The notes: a model not told the origin generated them from the sequence alone. Positions 31,512-41,017 are shown, numbered from the stretch's first letter. The stretch: DNA of 55,286 nucleotides from Synechococcus sp. GreenBA-s (GCF_024345855.1 NZ_JAGQBX010000013.1:1-55286), one strand, 5' to 3'. Program-made: numbers and translations.

Positions 31512-31722
31512 CACGCCAGCGGTCCCCTCTTTGGGGCCCCAAGCTCCAGTCATGGCAAGCGGTTTCGGCTCCCGCCGCAGCCCTCGCCCCGGCTGGTGCC
31601 CATGGCCCCGGTTGGCTCGTCCGCCCGGTCCATGTGGCTCCACCGGTCCCGGCTCCCGGCTTTCCGGGCCGGTCCGGAGGGGTGGACCTCCACCTCGATC
31701 CCGTCCCTCGAGGAACGTCTCG

Positions 31723-34026
31723 ATGACCATCAGCCCACCAGAGCGTGGGAAAACGGCGAAGGCCCAGGTCGACCGGGTGAACAACCCGGCCACCTTCGAA
31801 CTGTTCGGCAAGCCCGGCCACTTCGATCGCAGCCTCGCCAAGGGTCCCAAAACCACCACCTGGGTTTGGAACCTCCACGCCAACGCTCACGACTTCGATA
31901 GCCACACCAGTGATCTCGAAGAGGTCAGCCGGAAGATCTTTTCGGCCCACTTCGGTCACCTGGCCGTCATTTTCATCTGGTTGAGCGGTGCCTTCTTCCA
32001 CGGCGCCCGCTTCTCCAACTACTCCGGTTGGCTCGCCGACCCCACGCACGTCAAGCCCAGTGCGCAGGTGGTCTGGCCGATCTTCGGCCAGGAGATTCTC
32101 AATGGCGATGTGGGTGCCGGCTTCCACGGCATTCAGATCACCTCCGGTCTTTTCCATGTGTGGAGGGCCTGGGGCATCACCAGCGAAACCCAGCTGCTGG
32201 CCCTGGCCATCGGCGCTCTGGTGATGGCCGGCCTGATGCTCAATGCGGGCGTCTTCCACTACCACAAGGCAGCCCCCAAGCTCGAGTGGTTCCAGAACGT
32301 TGAGTCGATGCTCAACCACCATCTGGCCGGTCTGCTGGGTCTGGGCTCCCTGTCCTGGACGGGTCACCTGATCCATGTGTCCCTGCCCACCAACGCGCTG
32401 ATGGATGCCATCGACGCCGGCAAGCCGCTGGTGCTCAATGGCAAGACCATCGCCACCTACGCGGACATCCCCCTGCCCCATGAGTTCCTCAACCAGGACC
32501 TCATTGCGCAGCTGTTCCCCGGTTTCGGTGCCGGCATCAATGCCTTCTTCACCGGCAACTGGGCGGCCTACAGCGATTTCCTCACCTTCAAGGGTGGTCT
32601 GAATCCTGTGACCGGCAGCCTGTGGATGACCGACATCGCCCATCACCACCTGGCGATTGCGGTGCTGTTCATCGTCGCCGGCCACCAGTACCGCACCAAC
32701 TGGGGCATCGGCCACAGCATCAAGGAGATCCTCGAGGGTCAGAAGGGCGATCCCCTGCTGTTCCCGGCCTCCAAGGGTCATGACGGCCTCTACGAGTTCA
32801 TGACCACCAGCTGGCACGCCCAACTGGCTGTGAACCTGGCCCTGCTGGGCTCGCTGAGCATCATCGTGGCTCAGCACATGTATGCGATGCCCCCGTATCC
32901 CTACATCGGCATCGACTACCCGACCCAGCTGTCGATCTTCACCCACCACACCTGGATCGGTGGCTTCCTGATCGTCGGTGCCGGCGCCCACGCCGCCATC
33001 GCGATGATCCGTGACTACGACCCCGCCAAGCACGTGGACAACGTGCTGGATCGGGTGCTCAAGGCCCGCGATGCCCTGATCAGCCACCTCAACTGGGTGT
33101 GCATCTGGCTCGGCTTCCACAGCTTCGGCCTGTACATCCACAACGACACGATGCGTGCCCTGGGCCGTCCCCAGGACATGTTCAGCGACTCCGCCATTGC
33201 CCTGAAGCCCGTCTTCGCGCAGTGGATCCAGGGTCTGCACGCCGCTGCCGCGGGCAGCACCGCTCCCAACGCCCTGGCTGGCGTGAGCGAAGTGTTCAAC
33301 GGTTCCGTCGTGGCCGTTGCCGGCAAGGTGGCAGCCGGTCCGATCCCCCTGGGAACGGCCGACTTCATGGTCCACCACATCCACGCCTTCACGATCCACG
33401 TCACCGTGCTGATCCTGCTGAAGGGTGTGCTCTACTCGCGCAGCTCCCGCCTCGTTCCCGACAAGGCGAATCTGGGCTTCCGCTTCCCCTGCGACGGCCC
33501 CGGCCGTGGCGGTACCTGCCAGGTGTCGGCTTGGGACCACGTGTTCCTGGGCCTGTTCTGGATGTACAACTCCCTCTCGATCGTCATCTTCCACTTCTCC
33601 TGGAAGATGCAGAGCGATGTGTGGGGCACCGTCAACGCTGACGGTTCCGTGTCCCACATCACCAACGGCAACTTTGCCCAGAGCGCCATCACGATCAACG
33701 GCTGGCTGCGTGACTTCCTGTGGGCCCAGGCCGCTCAGGTGATCAACAGCTATGGCTCCGCCAGCAGCGCCTACGGTCTGATGTTCCTGGGTGCCCACTT
33801 CGTCTGGGCGTTCAGCCTGATGTTCCTGTTCAGCGGCCGCGGCTACTGGCAGGAGCTGATTGAGTCCATCGTTTGGGCTCACAACAAGCTGAAGGTTGCT
33901 CCCGCCATTCAGCCGCGGGCGCTCTCGATCACCCAGGGCCGTGCCGTTGGTGTCGCCCACTATCTGCTGGGCGGTATCGCGACCACCTGGTCCTTCTTCC
34001 TGGCCCGCATCATTGCGGTCGGCTGA
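31723..34026 (+). CDS. psaA: Photosystem I P700 apoprotein A1
   Basis: PsaA is one half of the PSI reaction-centre heterodimer, with 11 membrane helices that bind P700, antenna chlorophylls, phylloquinone and half of the FX cluster. The 767-residue protein begins [35 protein letters not shown]. The FX ligands are C590 and C599 within [18 protein letters not shown]. The C-terminal helix region [20 protein letters not shown] and [20 protein letters not shown] is intact. The ATG at 31723 is preceded by GAGGA nine bases upstream; a longer in-frame frame from 31492 is rejected because it extends into leader sequence. psaB follows after 19 bases. Confidence 0.98.
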   Translation: MTISPPERGKTAKAQVDRVNNPATFELFGKPGHFDRSLAKGPKTTTWVWNLHANAHDFDSHTSDLEEVSRKIFSAHFGHLAVIFIWLSGAFFHGARFSNYSGWLADPTHVKPSAQVVWPIFGQEILNGDVGAGFHGIQITSGLFHVWRAWGITSETQLLALAIGALVMAGLMLNAGVFHYHKAAPKLEWFQNVESMLNHHLAGLLGLGSLSWTGHLIHVSLPTNALMDAIDAGKPLVLNGKTIATYADIPLPHEFLNQDLIAQLFPGFGAGINAFFTGNWAAYSDFLTFKGGLNPVTGSLWMTDIAHHHLAIAVLFIVAGHQYRTNWGIGHSIKEILEGQKGDPLLFPASKGHDGLYEFMTTSWHAQLAVNLALLGSLSIIVAQHMYAMPPYPYIGIDYPTQLSIFTHHTWIGGFLIVGAGAHAAIAMIRDYDPAKHVDNVLDRVLKARDALISHLNWVCIWLGFHSFGLYIHNDTMRALGRPQDMFSDSAIALKPVFAQWIQGLHAAAAGSTAPNALAGVSEVFNGSVVAVAGKVAAGPIPLGTADFMVHHIHAFTIHVTVLILLKGVLYSRSSRLVPDKANLGFRFPCDGPGRGGTCQVSAWDHVFLGLFWMYNSLSIVIFHFSWKMQSDVWGTVNADGSVSHITNGNFAQSAITINGWLRDFLWAQAAQVINSYGSASSAYGLMFLGAHFVWAFSLMFLFSGRGYWQELIESIVWAHNKLKVAPAIQPRALSITQGRAVGVAHYLLGGIATTWSFFLARIIAVG

Positions 34027-34045
34027 CCTCACCTGACCTTTCCCA

Positions 34046-36259
34046 ATGGCAACGAAATTTCCTTCGTTCAGCCAGGGTCTGGCACAGGACCCGACAACCC
34101 GTCGTATTTGGTACGGGATCGCCACGGCTCACGACTTCGAGAGCCATGACGGAATGACGGAGGAGAAGCTTTACCAAAAGCTCTTCTCCACCCACTTCGG
34201 TCACCTCGCGATCATCGGCCTCTGGGTTTCGGGCAACCTGTTCCACGTCGCCTGGCAGGGCAACTTTGAGCAGTGGGTCGCCGATCCTCTGCATGTCCGT
34301 CCCATCGCCCACGCGATCTGGGATCCCCACTTCGGCCAGGGCGCCATCACCGCCTTCACCCAGGCTGGCGCCACCTCCCCGGTGAACATTGCGTACTCCG
34401 GCGTGTACCACTGGTGGTACACGATCGGCATGCGCACCAACGCCGAGCTCTACCAGGGTTCGATCTTCCTGCTGATCCTCTCGGCCTGGGCCCTGTTCGC
34501 TGGCTGGCTGCACCTGCAGCCCAAGTTCCGGCCTTCCCTGGCCTGGTTCAAGAACGCTGAATCCCGTCTGAACCACCACCTGGCGGTGCTGTTCGGCTTC
34601 AGCTCCATCGCCTGGACCGGTCACCTGGTCCACGTGGCCATCCCCGAGTCCCGCGGTCAGCACGTCGGTTGGGACAACTTCCTCAATGTGCTGCCCCACC
34701 CCGCCGGTCTGGCTCCGTTCTTCACCGGCAACTGGGGTGTGTATGCCCAGAACCCTGATTCCCTGAACCAGGTCTTCGGCACCAGCACTGGCTCCGGTAC
34801 CGCGATCCTCACCTTCCTCGGTGGTTTCCACCCCCAGAGCGAAGCCCTGTGGCTCACGGACATCGCCCACCACCACCTGGCCATCGGTTGCATCTTTGTG
34901 ATCGCCGGCCACATGTACCGGACCAACTTCGGCATCGGTCACTCGATCCGCGAGATCCTCGAAGCCCACAACCCCCCCAAGGGCACCCCTGGTGACCTGG
35001 GCGCTGGCCACAAGGGTCTCTACGACACCATCAACAACTCGCTGCACTTCCAGCTGGGTCTGGCCCTGGCCAGCCTTGGCGTTGTGACCAGCCTGGTGGC
35101 CCAGCACATGTATGCGATGCCGTCCTACGCGTTCATCGCGAAGGACTACACAACGCAAGCTGCGCTGTATACGCACCACCAGTACATCGCCATCTTCCTG
35201 ATGTGCGGTGCCTTCGCCCACGGTGCGATCTTCTTCATCCGCGACTACGACCCGGAAGCCAACAAGAACAACGTGTTGGCTCGGATGCTCGAGCACAAGG
35301 AAGCCATCATCAGCCACCTGAGCTGGGTCTCCCTGTTCCTCGGTTTCCACACCCTGGGTCTCTACGTCCACAACGACGTGGTCGTGGCCTTCGGTACCCC
35401 CGAGAAGCAGATCCTGGTGGAGCCCGTCTTCGCCCAGTTCGTCCAGGCCGCTTCCGGCAAGGCGATCTACGGCTTCGACGTGCTGCTCTCCAACCCCAAC
35501 AGTGCCGCCAGCCTGGCTTCGGCCAACATCGCCGGCGACCACTACTGGCTGGATGCCATCAACGGCAACACCGATCTGTTCCTGCCGATCGGCCCTGGTG
35601 ACTTCCTGGTGCACCACGCCATCGCGCTGGGTCTGCACACCACCACCCTGATCCTGGTGAAGGGCGCCCTGGATGCCCGGGGTTCCAAGCTGATGCCCGA
35701 CAAGAAGGACTTCGGCTACTCCTTCCCCTGCGACGGCCCCGGCCGTGGCGGCACCTGCGACATCTCGGCCTGGGACGCCTTCTATCTGGCGGTCTTCTGG
35801 GCCCTGAACACCGTGGGTTGGGTCACCTTCTACTGGCACTGGAAGCACCTCGCCATCTGGCAGGGCAACGTGGCGCAGTTCAACGAATCCAGCACCTATC
35901 TGATGGGCTGGTTCCGCGACTACCTGTGGCTCAACTCCTCTCAGCTGATCAACGGCTACAACCCGTACGGCACGAACAACCTCGCCGTCTGGGCCTGGAT
36001 GTTCCTGTTCGGTCACCTGATCTGGGCCACCGGCTTCATGTTCCTGATCTCCTGGCGTGGCTACTGGCAGGAGCTGATTGAGACCATCGTCTGGGCGCAT
36101 CAGCGCACTCCGCTCGCCAACCTGGTGGGCTGGCGCGATAAGCCCGTCGCCCTCTCGATCGTTCAGGCCCGTGTGGTGGGTCTCGCCCACTTCACCGTCG
36201 GTTACTTCGTGACCTACGCCGCCTTCCTGATCGCCTCAACTTCCGGCAAGTTCGGCTGA
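34046..36259 (+). CDS. psaB: Photosystem I P700 apoprotein A2
   Basis: PsaB pairs with PsaA in the PSI core. The 737-residue protein begins [38 protein letters not shown] cysteines are C562 and C571 in [18 protein letters not shown], and the C-terminal [10 protein letters not shown] equivalent reads [21 protein letters not shown]. It is co-transcribed with psaA (19-base gap) and ends before a strong terminator. psaI and psaL, which follow psaB in some marine Synechococcus, are not next to it here. Confidence 0.98.
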   Translation: MATKFPSFSQGLAQDPTTRRIWYGIATAHDFESHDGMTEEKLYQKLFSTHFGHLAIIGLWVSGNLFHVAWQGNFEQWVADPLHVRPIAHAIWDPHFGQGAITAFTQAGATSPVNIAYSGVYHWWYTIGMRTNAELYQGSIFLLILSAWALFAGWLHLQPKFRPSLAWFKNAESRLNHHLAVLFGFSSIAWTGHLVHVAIPESRGQHVGWDNFLNVLPHPAGLAPFFTGNWGVYAQNPDSLNQVFGTSTGSGTAILTFLGGFHPQSEALWLTDIAHHHLAIGCIFVIAGHMYRTNFGIGHSIREILEAHNPPKGTPGDLGAGHKGLYDTINNSLHFQLGLALASLGVVTSLVAQHMYAMPSYAFIAKDYTTQAALYTHHQYIAIFLMCGAFAHGAIFFIRDYDPEANKNNVLARMLEHKEAIISHLSWVSLFLGFHTLGLYVHNDVVVAFGTPEKQILVEPVFAQFVQAASGKAIYGFDVLLSNPNSAASLASANIAGDHYWLDAINGNTDLFLPIGPGDFLVHHAIALGLHTTTLILVKGALDARGSKLMPDKKDFGYSFPCDGPGRGGTCDISAWDAFYLAVFWALNTVGWVTFYWHWKHLAIWQGNVAQFNESSTYLMGWFRDYLWLNSSQLINGYNPYGTNNLAVWAWMFLFGHLIWATGFMFLISWRGYWQELIETIVWAHQRTPLANLVGWRDKPVALSIVQARVVGLAHFTVGYFVTYAAFLIASTSGKFG

Positions 36260-36326
36260 TGGCCTCGGCCGACCCAAGGGTCGGCCTCCCCACCTGCTCC
36301 TTGCTCGGCCTTGAGGGACGCTTCCA

Positions 36327-36353
36327 ACCCCTGGCTTTGGCCAGGGGTTTTTT
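36327..36353 (+). terminator. Rho-independent terminator of psaAB
   Basis: CCCCTGGC and GCCAGGGG form a perfect eight-pair stem with a TTTG loop, followed by six T residues. It lies 69 bases after the psaB stop codon. Confidence 0.92.
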
Positions 36354-36378
36354 GTTGGCGTTTTGCGGTGACTGTTGG

Positions 36379-36546
36379 TCACCGCTTTGGGGCGACCGCG
36401 CCGGCGGTGATCCAGAGCAGCACCAGAAGCAGCAGCCAGCCGATGGCCTGGCCCTCAAGCAGGCCGGTGCCCAGCTGCAGCAGCGGTTCCATCAACCAGT
36501 GGGCCAGGCTCATCACGGCCGCCACCAGCAGCACCATCCAGGGCAT
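36379..36546 (-). CDS. Small membrane protein of 55 residues, function unknown
   Basis: The minus strand from the ATG at 36546 encodes MPWMVLLVAAVMSLAHWLME, then PLLQLGTGLLEGQ, then a second hydrophobic stretch IGWLLLLVLLWITAGAVA and a basic end APKR before TGA. Two short transmembrane segments are predicted by eye. The start lies six bases after the stop codon of the tsaC-like gene, which suggests an operon, and codon use looks like that of neighbours. I do not recognise the family. Because it is short, expression is unproven, but hydrophobicity pattern and tight spacing make a real gene likely. Confidence 0.6.
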   Translation of the reverse strand: MPWMVLLVAAVMSLAHWLMEPLLQLGTGLLEGQAIGWLLLLVLLWITAGAVAPKR

Positions 36547-36552
36547 GGCGGC

Positions 36553-37206
36553 TCAGCCCCCGGCTGAGGTCATGGCCGATGGCAGCACCACGCTGCCTTG
36601 GCGCAGGAGCTGCCAGTGGCCGGCGTCTGTCCAGGTCACCACGGTGCTGGCCTGCCCCGAGCCCGCAGGCCAGGGCGTCGGCCCCAGCAGCGGCACCTCC
36701 GGGAAGCGCTCGTGGGCCTCGCGGGCGGTGAGGCAGGGGGGCTCGCCGGAGCGGTTCGCGCTGGTGGTGGCCAGGGGGCCCGTGAGGCGCAGCAGCTCCA
36801 GGGCCATCGGGCAGGCGGGCACCCGCAGTCCCAGGCTGGTGCCACCAGGGTTCAGCTGCTCCAGCAGTGGACCCCGTGCCGGCAGCACCAGGGTGAGCCC
36901 GCCAGGCCAGTGGGCTTCCGCCAGCGCCTGCCAGGCCGGCAGCACCGGAACGCCCAGCGGCGCCAGCAGCTCCCTGAGCTCAGCCCCCATCAGGATCACG
37001 GGCTTGTGGCTGGGCCGGCCCTTCAGCTCCCAGAGCTGGGCTGCGGCCTCAGGCCTGGCCGCCAGGGCCGGCAGGGTATCGGTGGGGAAGAGGGCCGCCG
37101 CGCCCTCGCCCAGACACTGGCTCAGGCTGGCGGCCTCGAGCGCCGGAGGGCTGGCTGCCGTGGTCTCGGCGGAGCGGGTGGTTCCAGCTGCGGGAAGCGA
37201 GGACAC
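36553..37206 (-). CDS. tsaC: Threonylcarbamoyl-AMP synthase (TsaC/Sua5/YrdC family)
   Basis: This enzyme makes threonylcarbamoyl-AMP for the t6A37 modification of ANN-decoding tRNAs. The protein of about 217 residues shows LFPTDTLPALAA, the nucleotide-binding LKGRPSHKPVILM, HWPGGLTLVLPA, LGLRVPACP and the TTSANRSGEPPC motif. The start is uncertain because no ATG precedes the domain. GTG at 37206 is chosen since it leaves the prmC gene intact, while the longest frame (from 37347) would overlap prmC by about 95 bases. It is part of the prmC-tsaC-small membrane protein set. Confidence 0.88.
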   Translation of the reverse strand: MSSLPAAGTTRSAETTAASPPALEAASLSQCLGEGAAALFPTDTLPALAARPEAAAQLWELKGRPSHKPVILMGAELRELLAPLGVPVLPAWQALAEAHWPGGLTLVLPARGPLLEQLNPGGTSLGLRVPACPMALELLRLTGPLATTSANRSGEPPCLTAREAHERFPEVPLLGPTPWPAGSGQASTVVTWTDAGHWQLLRQGSVVLPSAMTSAGG

Positions 37207-37252
37207 GGCGGGGTCGGCTGGTGGACGCAAGCTGGTACTGGTTGGTGCCTGT

Positions 37253-38176
37253 CTAGACGGGCGGTTCGGTGGCCTGGGGGCGCCGTCCACGGGCAAACCG
37301 CCACTGGCCTTCCAGGTCGCGGTGGGCTTCCACATCCACAAGGCCACCCCGGCTGAGCAGGCTCAGCACGGCTTCACTCTGGTCGTGGTGGTGCTCCAGC
37401 AGCAGCCAGCCCCCGGGTGCGAGGGCCTGCGCAGCTCCCGCCGCCAGCTGGCGTATCGCGCTCAGGCCGTCGTCACCGCCATCGAGGGCCAGGGCGGGCT
37501 CGTGCTGCCGCACCACCGGCTCGAGCTGCTCCCAAACGGCTGTCGGGATGTAGGGCGGGTTGCTCACCACCAGATCCCAATGGCCCCAGGCGTCCCGCAG
37601 CGGCTCCCACCAGCTGCCCTGGCGCAGCTGCACCCGATCATCCACCTGGGCCCGCGCCAGGTTTGCTTCGGCCTGGATCAGGGCGTCGGGGCTGAGGTCC
37701 ACGGCCAGGCCCTGGCTCCGCGGCAGGCCGCGGGCCAGGGCCACGGCGAGGCAGCCGGAGCCCGTGCCGAGGTCGGCCCAGCGCAGTGCGGCCCGGGGAT
37801 CGAGGCCCGCGAGGGCGAGCTCCACGAGCAGTTCCGTTTCCTGGCGAGGGATCAGCACCCCCGGAGCCACCTGCAGTTCCAGGTCCCGCCACGGACAGAT
37901 CCCCACCAGGTACTGGAGTGGGGCGGCGCTGCGCAGGTGTTCCCTCCACAGCTGCTCGAGCTGCGCCAGGTCTCGCTGCAGCTGCACAGGCCGTTGGGGA
38001 TGGAGGCGCAGGGCCTGGAGGGGCTGCCAGCCCACGCCGCCACCGAGATCCAGCAGCCAGTCGAGGTCGACGGCGTGGCCGCCCAGGCTCAGCTGGCGGC
38101 GGCGCCAGTCGAGCAGCTCCTCCCCCGAGACGATCCCCGAGACGATGGGGCCGCTGTGGCGGGGGGGCTGCACCAT
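37253..38176 (-). CDS. prmC: Peptide chain release factor N5-glutamine methyltransferase
   Basis: PrmC methylates the GGQ glutamine of RF1 and RF2. The 307-residue protein has an N-terminal helical domain (DWLLDLGGGVGW, PLQYLVGICPWRDLELQVAPGVLIPRQETELLVE) and a SAM-binding domain with ADLGTGSGCLAVALA and the catalytic NPPY in LVVSNPPYIP. The ATG at 38176 is preceded on the minus strand by TAGGGT only six bases upstream, so the message could be leaderless. dprA ends 31 bases upstream. Confidence 0.95.
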   Translation of the reverse strand: MVQPPRHSGPIVSGIVSGEELLDWRRRQLSLGGHAVDLDWLLDLGGGVGWQPLQALRLHPQRPVQLQRDLAQLEQLWREHLRSAAPLQYLVGICPWRDLELQVAPGVLIPRQETELLVELALAGLDPRAALRWADLGTGSGCLAVALARGLPRSQGLAVDLSPDALIQAEANLARAQVDDRVQLRQGSWWEPLRDAWGHWDLVVSNPPYIPTAVWEQLEPVVRQHEPALALDGGDDGLSAIRQLAAGAAQALAPGGWLLLEHHHDQSEAVLSLLSRGGLVDVEAHRDLEGQWRFARGRRPQATEPPV

Positions 38177-38182
38177 CCACGC

Positions 38183-38188
38183 ACCCTA
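38183..38188 (-). promoter_or_regulatory. Candidate -10 element (TAGGGT) directly before prmC
   Basis: GCCTAGGGTGCG on the minus strand leaves six bases to the prmC ATG, so the predicted start site coincides with the start codon. It fits the recurrent TAGGNT element, though transcription from dprA may also cover prmC. Confidence 0.3.
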
Positions 38189-38207
38189 GGCAGAGGGGTC
38201 TGGCGCT

Positions 38208-39437
38208 TCAGCAGGGCCGCCACCACAGGCCGGGTTCGGCCCGGATCTGACCGCTGAGCTCCAGGCCCAGCAGCTCCCGGGTGACCTGGCTGGGGCCCAG
38301 GCCCAGCCGGCTGCAGAGCTGCTCGAGCGACGCGCCTGCCCCCAGCGCCTCCAGCAGGCCGTGGGTTCCCGGCACCGCGGCCGGTGTCCCGTCTGGGCGC
38401 GGGTCGCCCCTCCGCCGTGCCAGCGGACCGGGACCCAGGGAGCGGATCAGATCGGCGGGGTCCAGCAGCACGCTGGCGCCGCCGGCCAGCAGCCGGTTGC
38501 TGCCCAGGGCCGACGGCTTGCCGGCATCGCCGGGCACCACCCAGAGGGGCAGGCTCTGGCGCCAGGCCAGCTCGGCTGAGTGCAGGGCGCCGCTGTTCAC
38601 CGGGCACTCCACCACCACCAGGGCCTGGGCGAGGGCCACCTGCAGGCGGTTGCGCTGGGCGAAGTGGCCGGGCCGCACCGCGGTGCCCGGCTCCTGTTCA
38701 CTGACCAGCAGGCCGGCCCTGGCGACCTCCGCCTGCAGCGTGCCGTGGTGCCGGGGATAGACCCGGCCCAGATGGGTGCCGAGTACGGCCACCGGCCGCC
38801 CCCCGCGCCCCAGGCAGCCCTGGTGCACGGCGGCATCGATCCCCTCCGCCAGGCCGCTCACCACCGGCCAGCCGGCTTCGGCCAGGGCGGCACCCAGGGC
38901 CCGGGCGATCGACAGCCCGTGGGGTGACGGTCGCCGGGTGCCCACCACGGCGATGGCCTGGCGCCGACGCAGCGGCCGCCAGAGGCTGCCGTTGCCCTGC
39001 CAGTGGAGCCGCAGCGGCGGACGCTCCAGGGCTCGGGCCGCCTCCGGAAAGCCCGAATCCGGTGGCACCAGGGTGCGGCTGACGGCGAGGCGCCGGCGGG
39101 TGGGGCCATCGATGGGCGAGGGGATCGGCTCGTCTCCCCAGTGCTGCCGGTAGGCCTCGATCCGCGCGCCGGCAGCGCTCCCCAGCCGCAGCCGGGCCTG
39201 AAGCTCCGCGGGGGGTGCCGCCCAGGCCCGTTCCAGGCTGCCGTAGCCGGCCTGCAGGGCTTCGAGGCGTTGCCAGCCGATGCCGGGGCAGCCGCTCCAG
39301 AGCAGCCACCACAGCCGGCGGGCCTCTGCCGTCCGCGGATCCGCCTCCTGCGGATTCGCCTCCCGCGCCGGCCCATCCGCTGGCCCCTGGGACCGGCGGC
39401 CTTCGGCGCCGAAGGCCGCCACCAGCAGATCCCCCAT
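38208..39437 (-). CDS. dprA: DNA-processing protein DprA
   Basis: DprA binds incoming single-stranded DNA and loads RecA during natural transformation. The 409-residue protein has an N-terminal helical region (GCPGIGWQRLEAL), then the Rossmann domain with AIAVVGTRRPSPHGL, VVSGLAEGIDAAVHQGCL, GRPVAVLGTHLGRVYPR, EQEPGTAVRPGHFAQRNRL and VVPGDAGKPSALGSNRLL. A C-terminal winged-helix-like part follows (LEALGAGASLEQLCSRLGLGPSQVTRELLGLELSG). The ATG at 39437 is preceded by a GGGGG ribosome-binding stretch and by a LexA-box-like palindrome 15 bases upstream. comF, another competence gene, lies about 11 kb away. Confidence 0.93.
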   Translation of the reverse strand: MGDLLVAAFGAEGRRSQGPADGPAREANPQEADPRTAEARRLWWLLWSGCPGIGWQRLEALQAGYGSLERAWAAPPAELQARLRLGSAAGARIEAYRQHWGDEPIPSPIDGPTRRRLAVSRTLVPPDSGFPEAARALERPPLRLHWQGNGSLWRPLRRRQAIAVVGTRRPSPHGLSIARALGAALAEAGWPVVSGLAEGIDAAVHQGCLGRGGRPVAVLGTHLGRVYPRHHGTLQAEVARAGLLVSEQEPGTAVRPGHFAQRNRLQVALAQALVVVECPVNSGALHSAELAWRQSLPLWVVPGDAGKPSALGSNRLLAGGASVLLDPADLIRSLGPGPLARRRGDPRPDGTPAAVPGTHGLLEALGAGASLEQLCSRLGLGPSQVTRELLGLELSGQIRAEPGLWWRPC

Positions 39438-39452
39438 GCGACCCCCGCAGTA

Positions 39453-39466
39453 AGTACAAATGTACT
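39453..39466. promoter_or_regulatory. LexA-box-like palindrome upstream of dprA
   Basis: AGTACAAATGTACT has perfect six-base arms around AA. It satisfies the cyanobacterial LexA-box consensus RGTACNNNDGTWCB at every fixed position. It sits between the stop codon of the thioesterase gene and the dprA ATG. On the minus strand TACATT within it could serve as the dprA -10, so a bound repressor would block transcription. Binding and SOS control are inference. Confidence 0.6.
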
Positions 39467-39934
39467 CTAGGCGTGCGGCGGCTCCGTGGCCTCCGGGCCC
39501 CGTTGCAGCCGTTCGATGGCGGCGGCCAGGTCATCCGGCAGGCGGCGCAGCAGGCGCCGCCGATCGGGGCCCGCCGAGAGATCCACCAGCACCAGCTCCA
39601 CCCGGGCCTCGGCCGCCACCACGCCGCCGGGCGCGATGAAGCGGCTCCGCCAGGGCAGCTTCACCCCCTGGCGCGGCAGCACCGCGCTGTGGAGCTGCAC
39701 CCGGTCGCCATGCAGCAGGGCCTGCCGGTAGTCGATCGCCAGCGACACCACCGGCAGCTCCAGGCCCCGCGCCGACAGGTCGCTGTAGGCCAGCCCAGCG
39801 GCGGCCAGGGCCTCGACCCGCGCCTCCTCCAGCCAGGCCAGGTAGGCCCCGTGCCACATCACTCCGGCGTGGTCGGTGTGTTGCGGCAGCACCCGCCGCT
39901 CCAGGGTCCAGCCCCTGGCCAAGTGTGGCTCCAT
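39467..39934 (-). CDS. Acyl-CoA thioesterase (4HBT hotdog family)
   Basis: This hotdog-fold protein of about 155 residues has the family signature QHTDHAGVMWHGAYLAWLEEARVEAL, in which the Asp of HTDHAGV is the usual catalytic residue, followed by LELPVVSLAIDYRQALLHGD. In cyanobacteria such proteins include 1,4-dihydroxy-2-naphthoyl-CoA thioesterase for phylloquinone synthesis; whether this is that enzyme cannot be decided by eye. The ATG at 39934 (MEPHLARGW) is chosen because longer frames run into the divergent Usp gene. It precedes dprA on the same strand with a 29-base gap. Confidence 0.8.
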   Translation of the reverse strand: MEPHLARGWTLERRVLPQHTDHAGVMWHGAYLAWLEEARVEALAAAGLAYSDLSARGLELPVVSLAIDYRQALLHGDRVQLHSAVLPRQGVKLPWRSRFIAPGGVVAAEARVELVLVDLSAGPDRRRLLRRLPDDLAAAIERLQRGPEATEPPHA

Positions 39935-39976
39935 CACGGTGTGCGCTCCCGGCTGCTCAGCCCTTCGGATCGGCCA

Positions 39977-39982
39977 TAGGCT
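39977..39982 (+). promoter_or_regulatory. Candidate -10 element (TAGGCT) for the Usp gene
   Basis: GCCATAGGCTGC lies 22 bases before the GTG start at 40005 in the 70-base divergent gap. It predicts a leader of about 16 bases. Confidence 0.38.
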
Positions 39983-40004
39983 GCCGGAGCGCGTTGCATC
40001 AGCT

Positions 40005-40853
40005 GTGTTCCGCAACCTTCTGATCGCCGATTCCGGCAAGGGTCACGTCGAAGAGATGGTGCGCATGCTGCGCGACATCCCCACCGTGCGCCAGGCCCGC
40101 CTCAACCTTCTGCACGTGGTGCCGGAGCAGGCCGGCGAGAACTACGCCGAGCATTCCCAGAAGGCGGCTGGGATCGTGGCCGATGCCGTGAAGCGCCTCG
40201 GCCTCGACCCCAGCGAGGTCAACACGATCATCCGCCAGGGCGACACCAAGCAGACCGTGCTGAAGGTGGCTGATGAGCTCGACAGCGACCTGATCGTGAT
40301 GGGCTCGCGCGGGCTGGGTCGGCTCCAGTCGATCCTGAGCAACAGCGCCAGCCAGTACGTCTTTCAGCTCTCGACCCGGCCGATGCTGCTGGTGCGCGAC
40401 GACCTCTACGTGCGCCACATCAACCGCGTGGTGGTGGCGATCGACGGCACCGGCGTCGGCGACGATGCCCTGCGCCTGGCCGCCGAGCTGGTGCGGGGCA
40501 TTCCCGGCGGCAGCCTGATCGGCGTGCACATCAGCCGCCAGGACATCACCCCGTCGCGGGGGGGCAAGTCGCCCGCCGACGAGCTGCTGGAGAAGGCGGT
40601 GCAGCGGGCCCGGGGCTTCGGGGTGGAGCTCCAGCCGGTCCATGCCACCGGCGACATCGGCCGCGGGGTCTGCGCCGCCGCCACCGAGTACAAGGCCGAT
40701 CTGGTGGTGATCGCCTCCCAGGACCGGCGCCCCCTCGTGGCCAAGGCCCTGGTGGATCTGGACCGCCTGCTGGGATCTTCGGTGAGCGACTACATCCGGG
40801 TGCATGCCCCGGCGCCGGTGCTGCTGGTGCGCGAGCCGGAGGGGCGCCGCTGA
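40005..40853 (+). CDS. Tandem universal stress protein (two Usp domains)
   Basis: The 282-residue cytoplasmic protein contains two Usp folds. The first begins FRNLLIADSGKGHVEEM and has LIVMGSRGLGRLQSILSNSASQYVF with the ATP-binding G-x2-G-x9-G(S/T) pattern. The second begins INRVVVAIDGTGVGDDALRLAAEL and has LVVIASQDRRPLVAKALVDLDRLLGSSVSDYI. The first domain keeps the nucleotide-binding glycines better than the second. The specific stress role is unknown. Start is GTG at 40005; upstream residues of the open frame overlap the divergent thioesterase gene. Two hairpins follow the stop codon. Confidence 0.87.
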   Translation: MFRNLLIADSGKGHVEEMVRMLRDIPTVRQARLNLLHVVPEQAGENYAEHSQKAAGIVADAVKRLGLDPSEVNTIIRQGDTKQTVLKVADELDSDLIVMGSRGLGRLQSILSNSASQYVFQLSTRPMLLVRDDLYVRHINRVVVAIDGTGVGDDALRLAAELVRGIPGGSLIGVHISRQDITPSRGGKSPADELLEKAVQRARGFGVELQPVHATGDIGRGVCAAATEYKADLVVIASQDRRPLVAKALVDLDRLLGSSVSDYIRVHAPAPVLLVREPEGRR

Positions 40854-40857
40854 GGAC

Positions 40858-40887
40858 GCCGGCCCGGCCCCACGCAGCCGGGCCGGC
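40858..40887. terminator. Strong GC hairpin after the Usp gene
   Basis: GCCGGCCCGGC and GCCGGGCCGGC form a perfect 11-pair stem with an eight-base loop, starting about five bases after the stop codon. It has no T-run; it may stabilise the 3' end or work with the next hairpin. Confidence 0.5.
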
Positions 40888-40893
40888 ATGAGC

Positions 40894-40932
40894 AAACCCC
40901 CGGTCAGGGCACCAGGCCTCGACCGGGGGTTT
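40894..40932. terminator. Bidirectional terminator between the Usp gene and psbM
   Basis: AAACCCCCGGTC and GACCGGGGGTTT form a perfect 12-pair stem around 15 bases. The outer A/T triplets give short U-runs in either direction, so it can end both the Usp transcript and the psbM transcript. Confidence 0.7.
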
Positions 40933-41017
40933 GGCCTTGCGGCGCTGTCAGAACGGGCCTGGCCGATCACGCTGTCGCGACGCCTTGGGCCTGTGGCCGA
41001 TCAGGCCGAGCGGCGGA

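Larger units (their letters stand above)
31271..31722. other. Divergent regulatory region upstream of psaA (452 bases)
   Basis: I see no gene in this gap between the minus-strand lipoprotein-like gene and psaA. It holds the psaA promoter candidate (TATACT, 31506) and an HLR1-like element (31460-31475). The rest of the psaA leader, about 200 bases, is GC-rich and shows no recognisable riboswitch. Confidence 0.5.

Noticed and set aside
36260-36560. psaI/psaL expected after psaB
   Set aside because: I looked for the short PsaI helix and PsaL on both strands; only the terminator and the 55-residue minus-strand frame are present.
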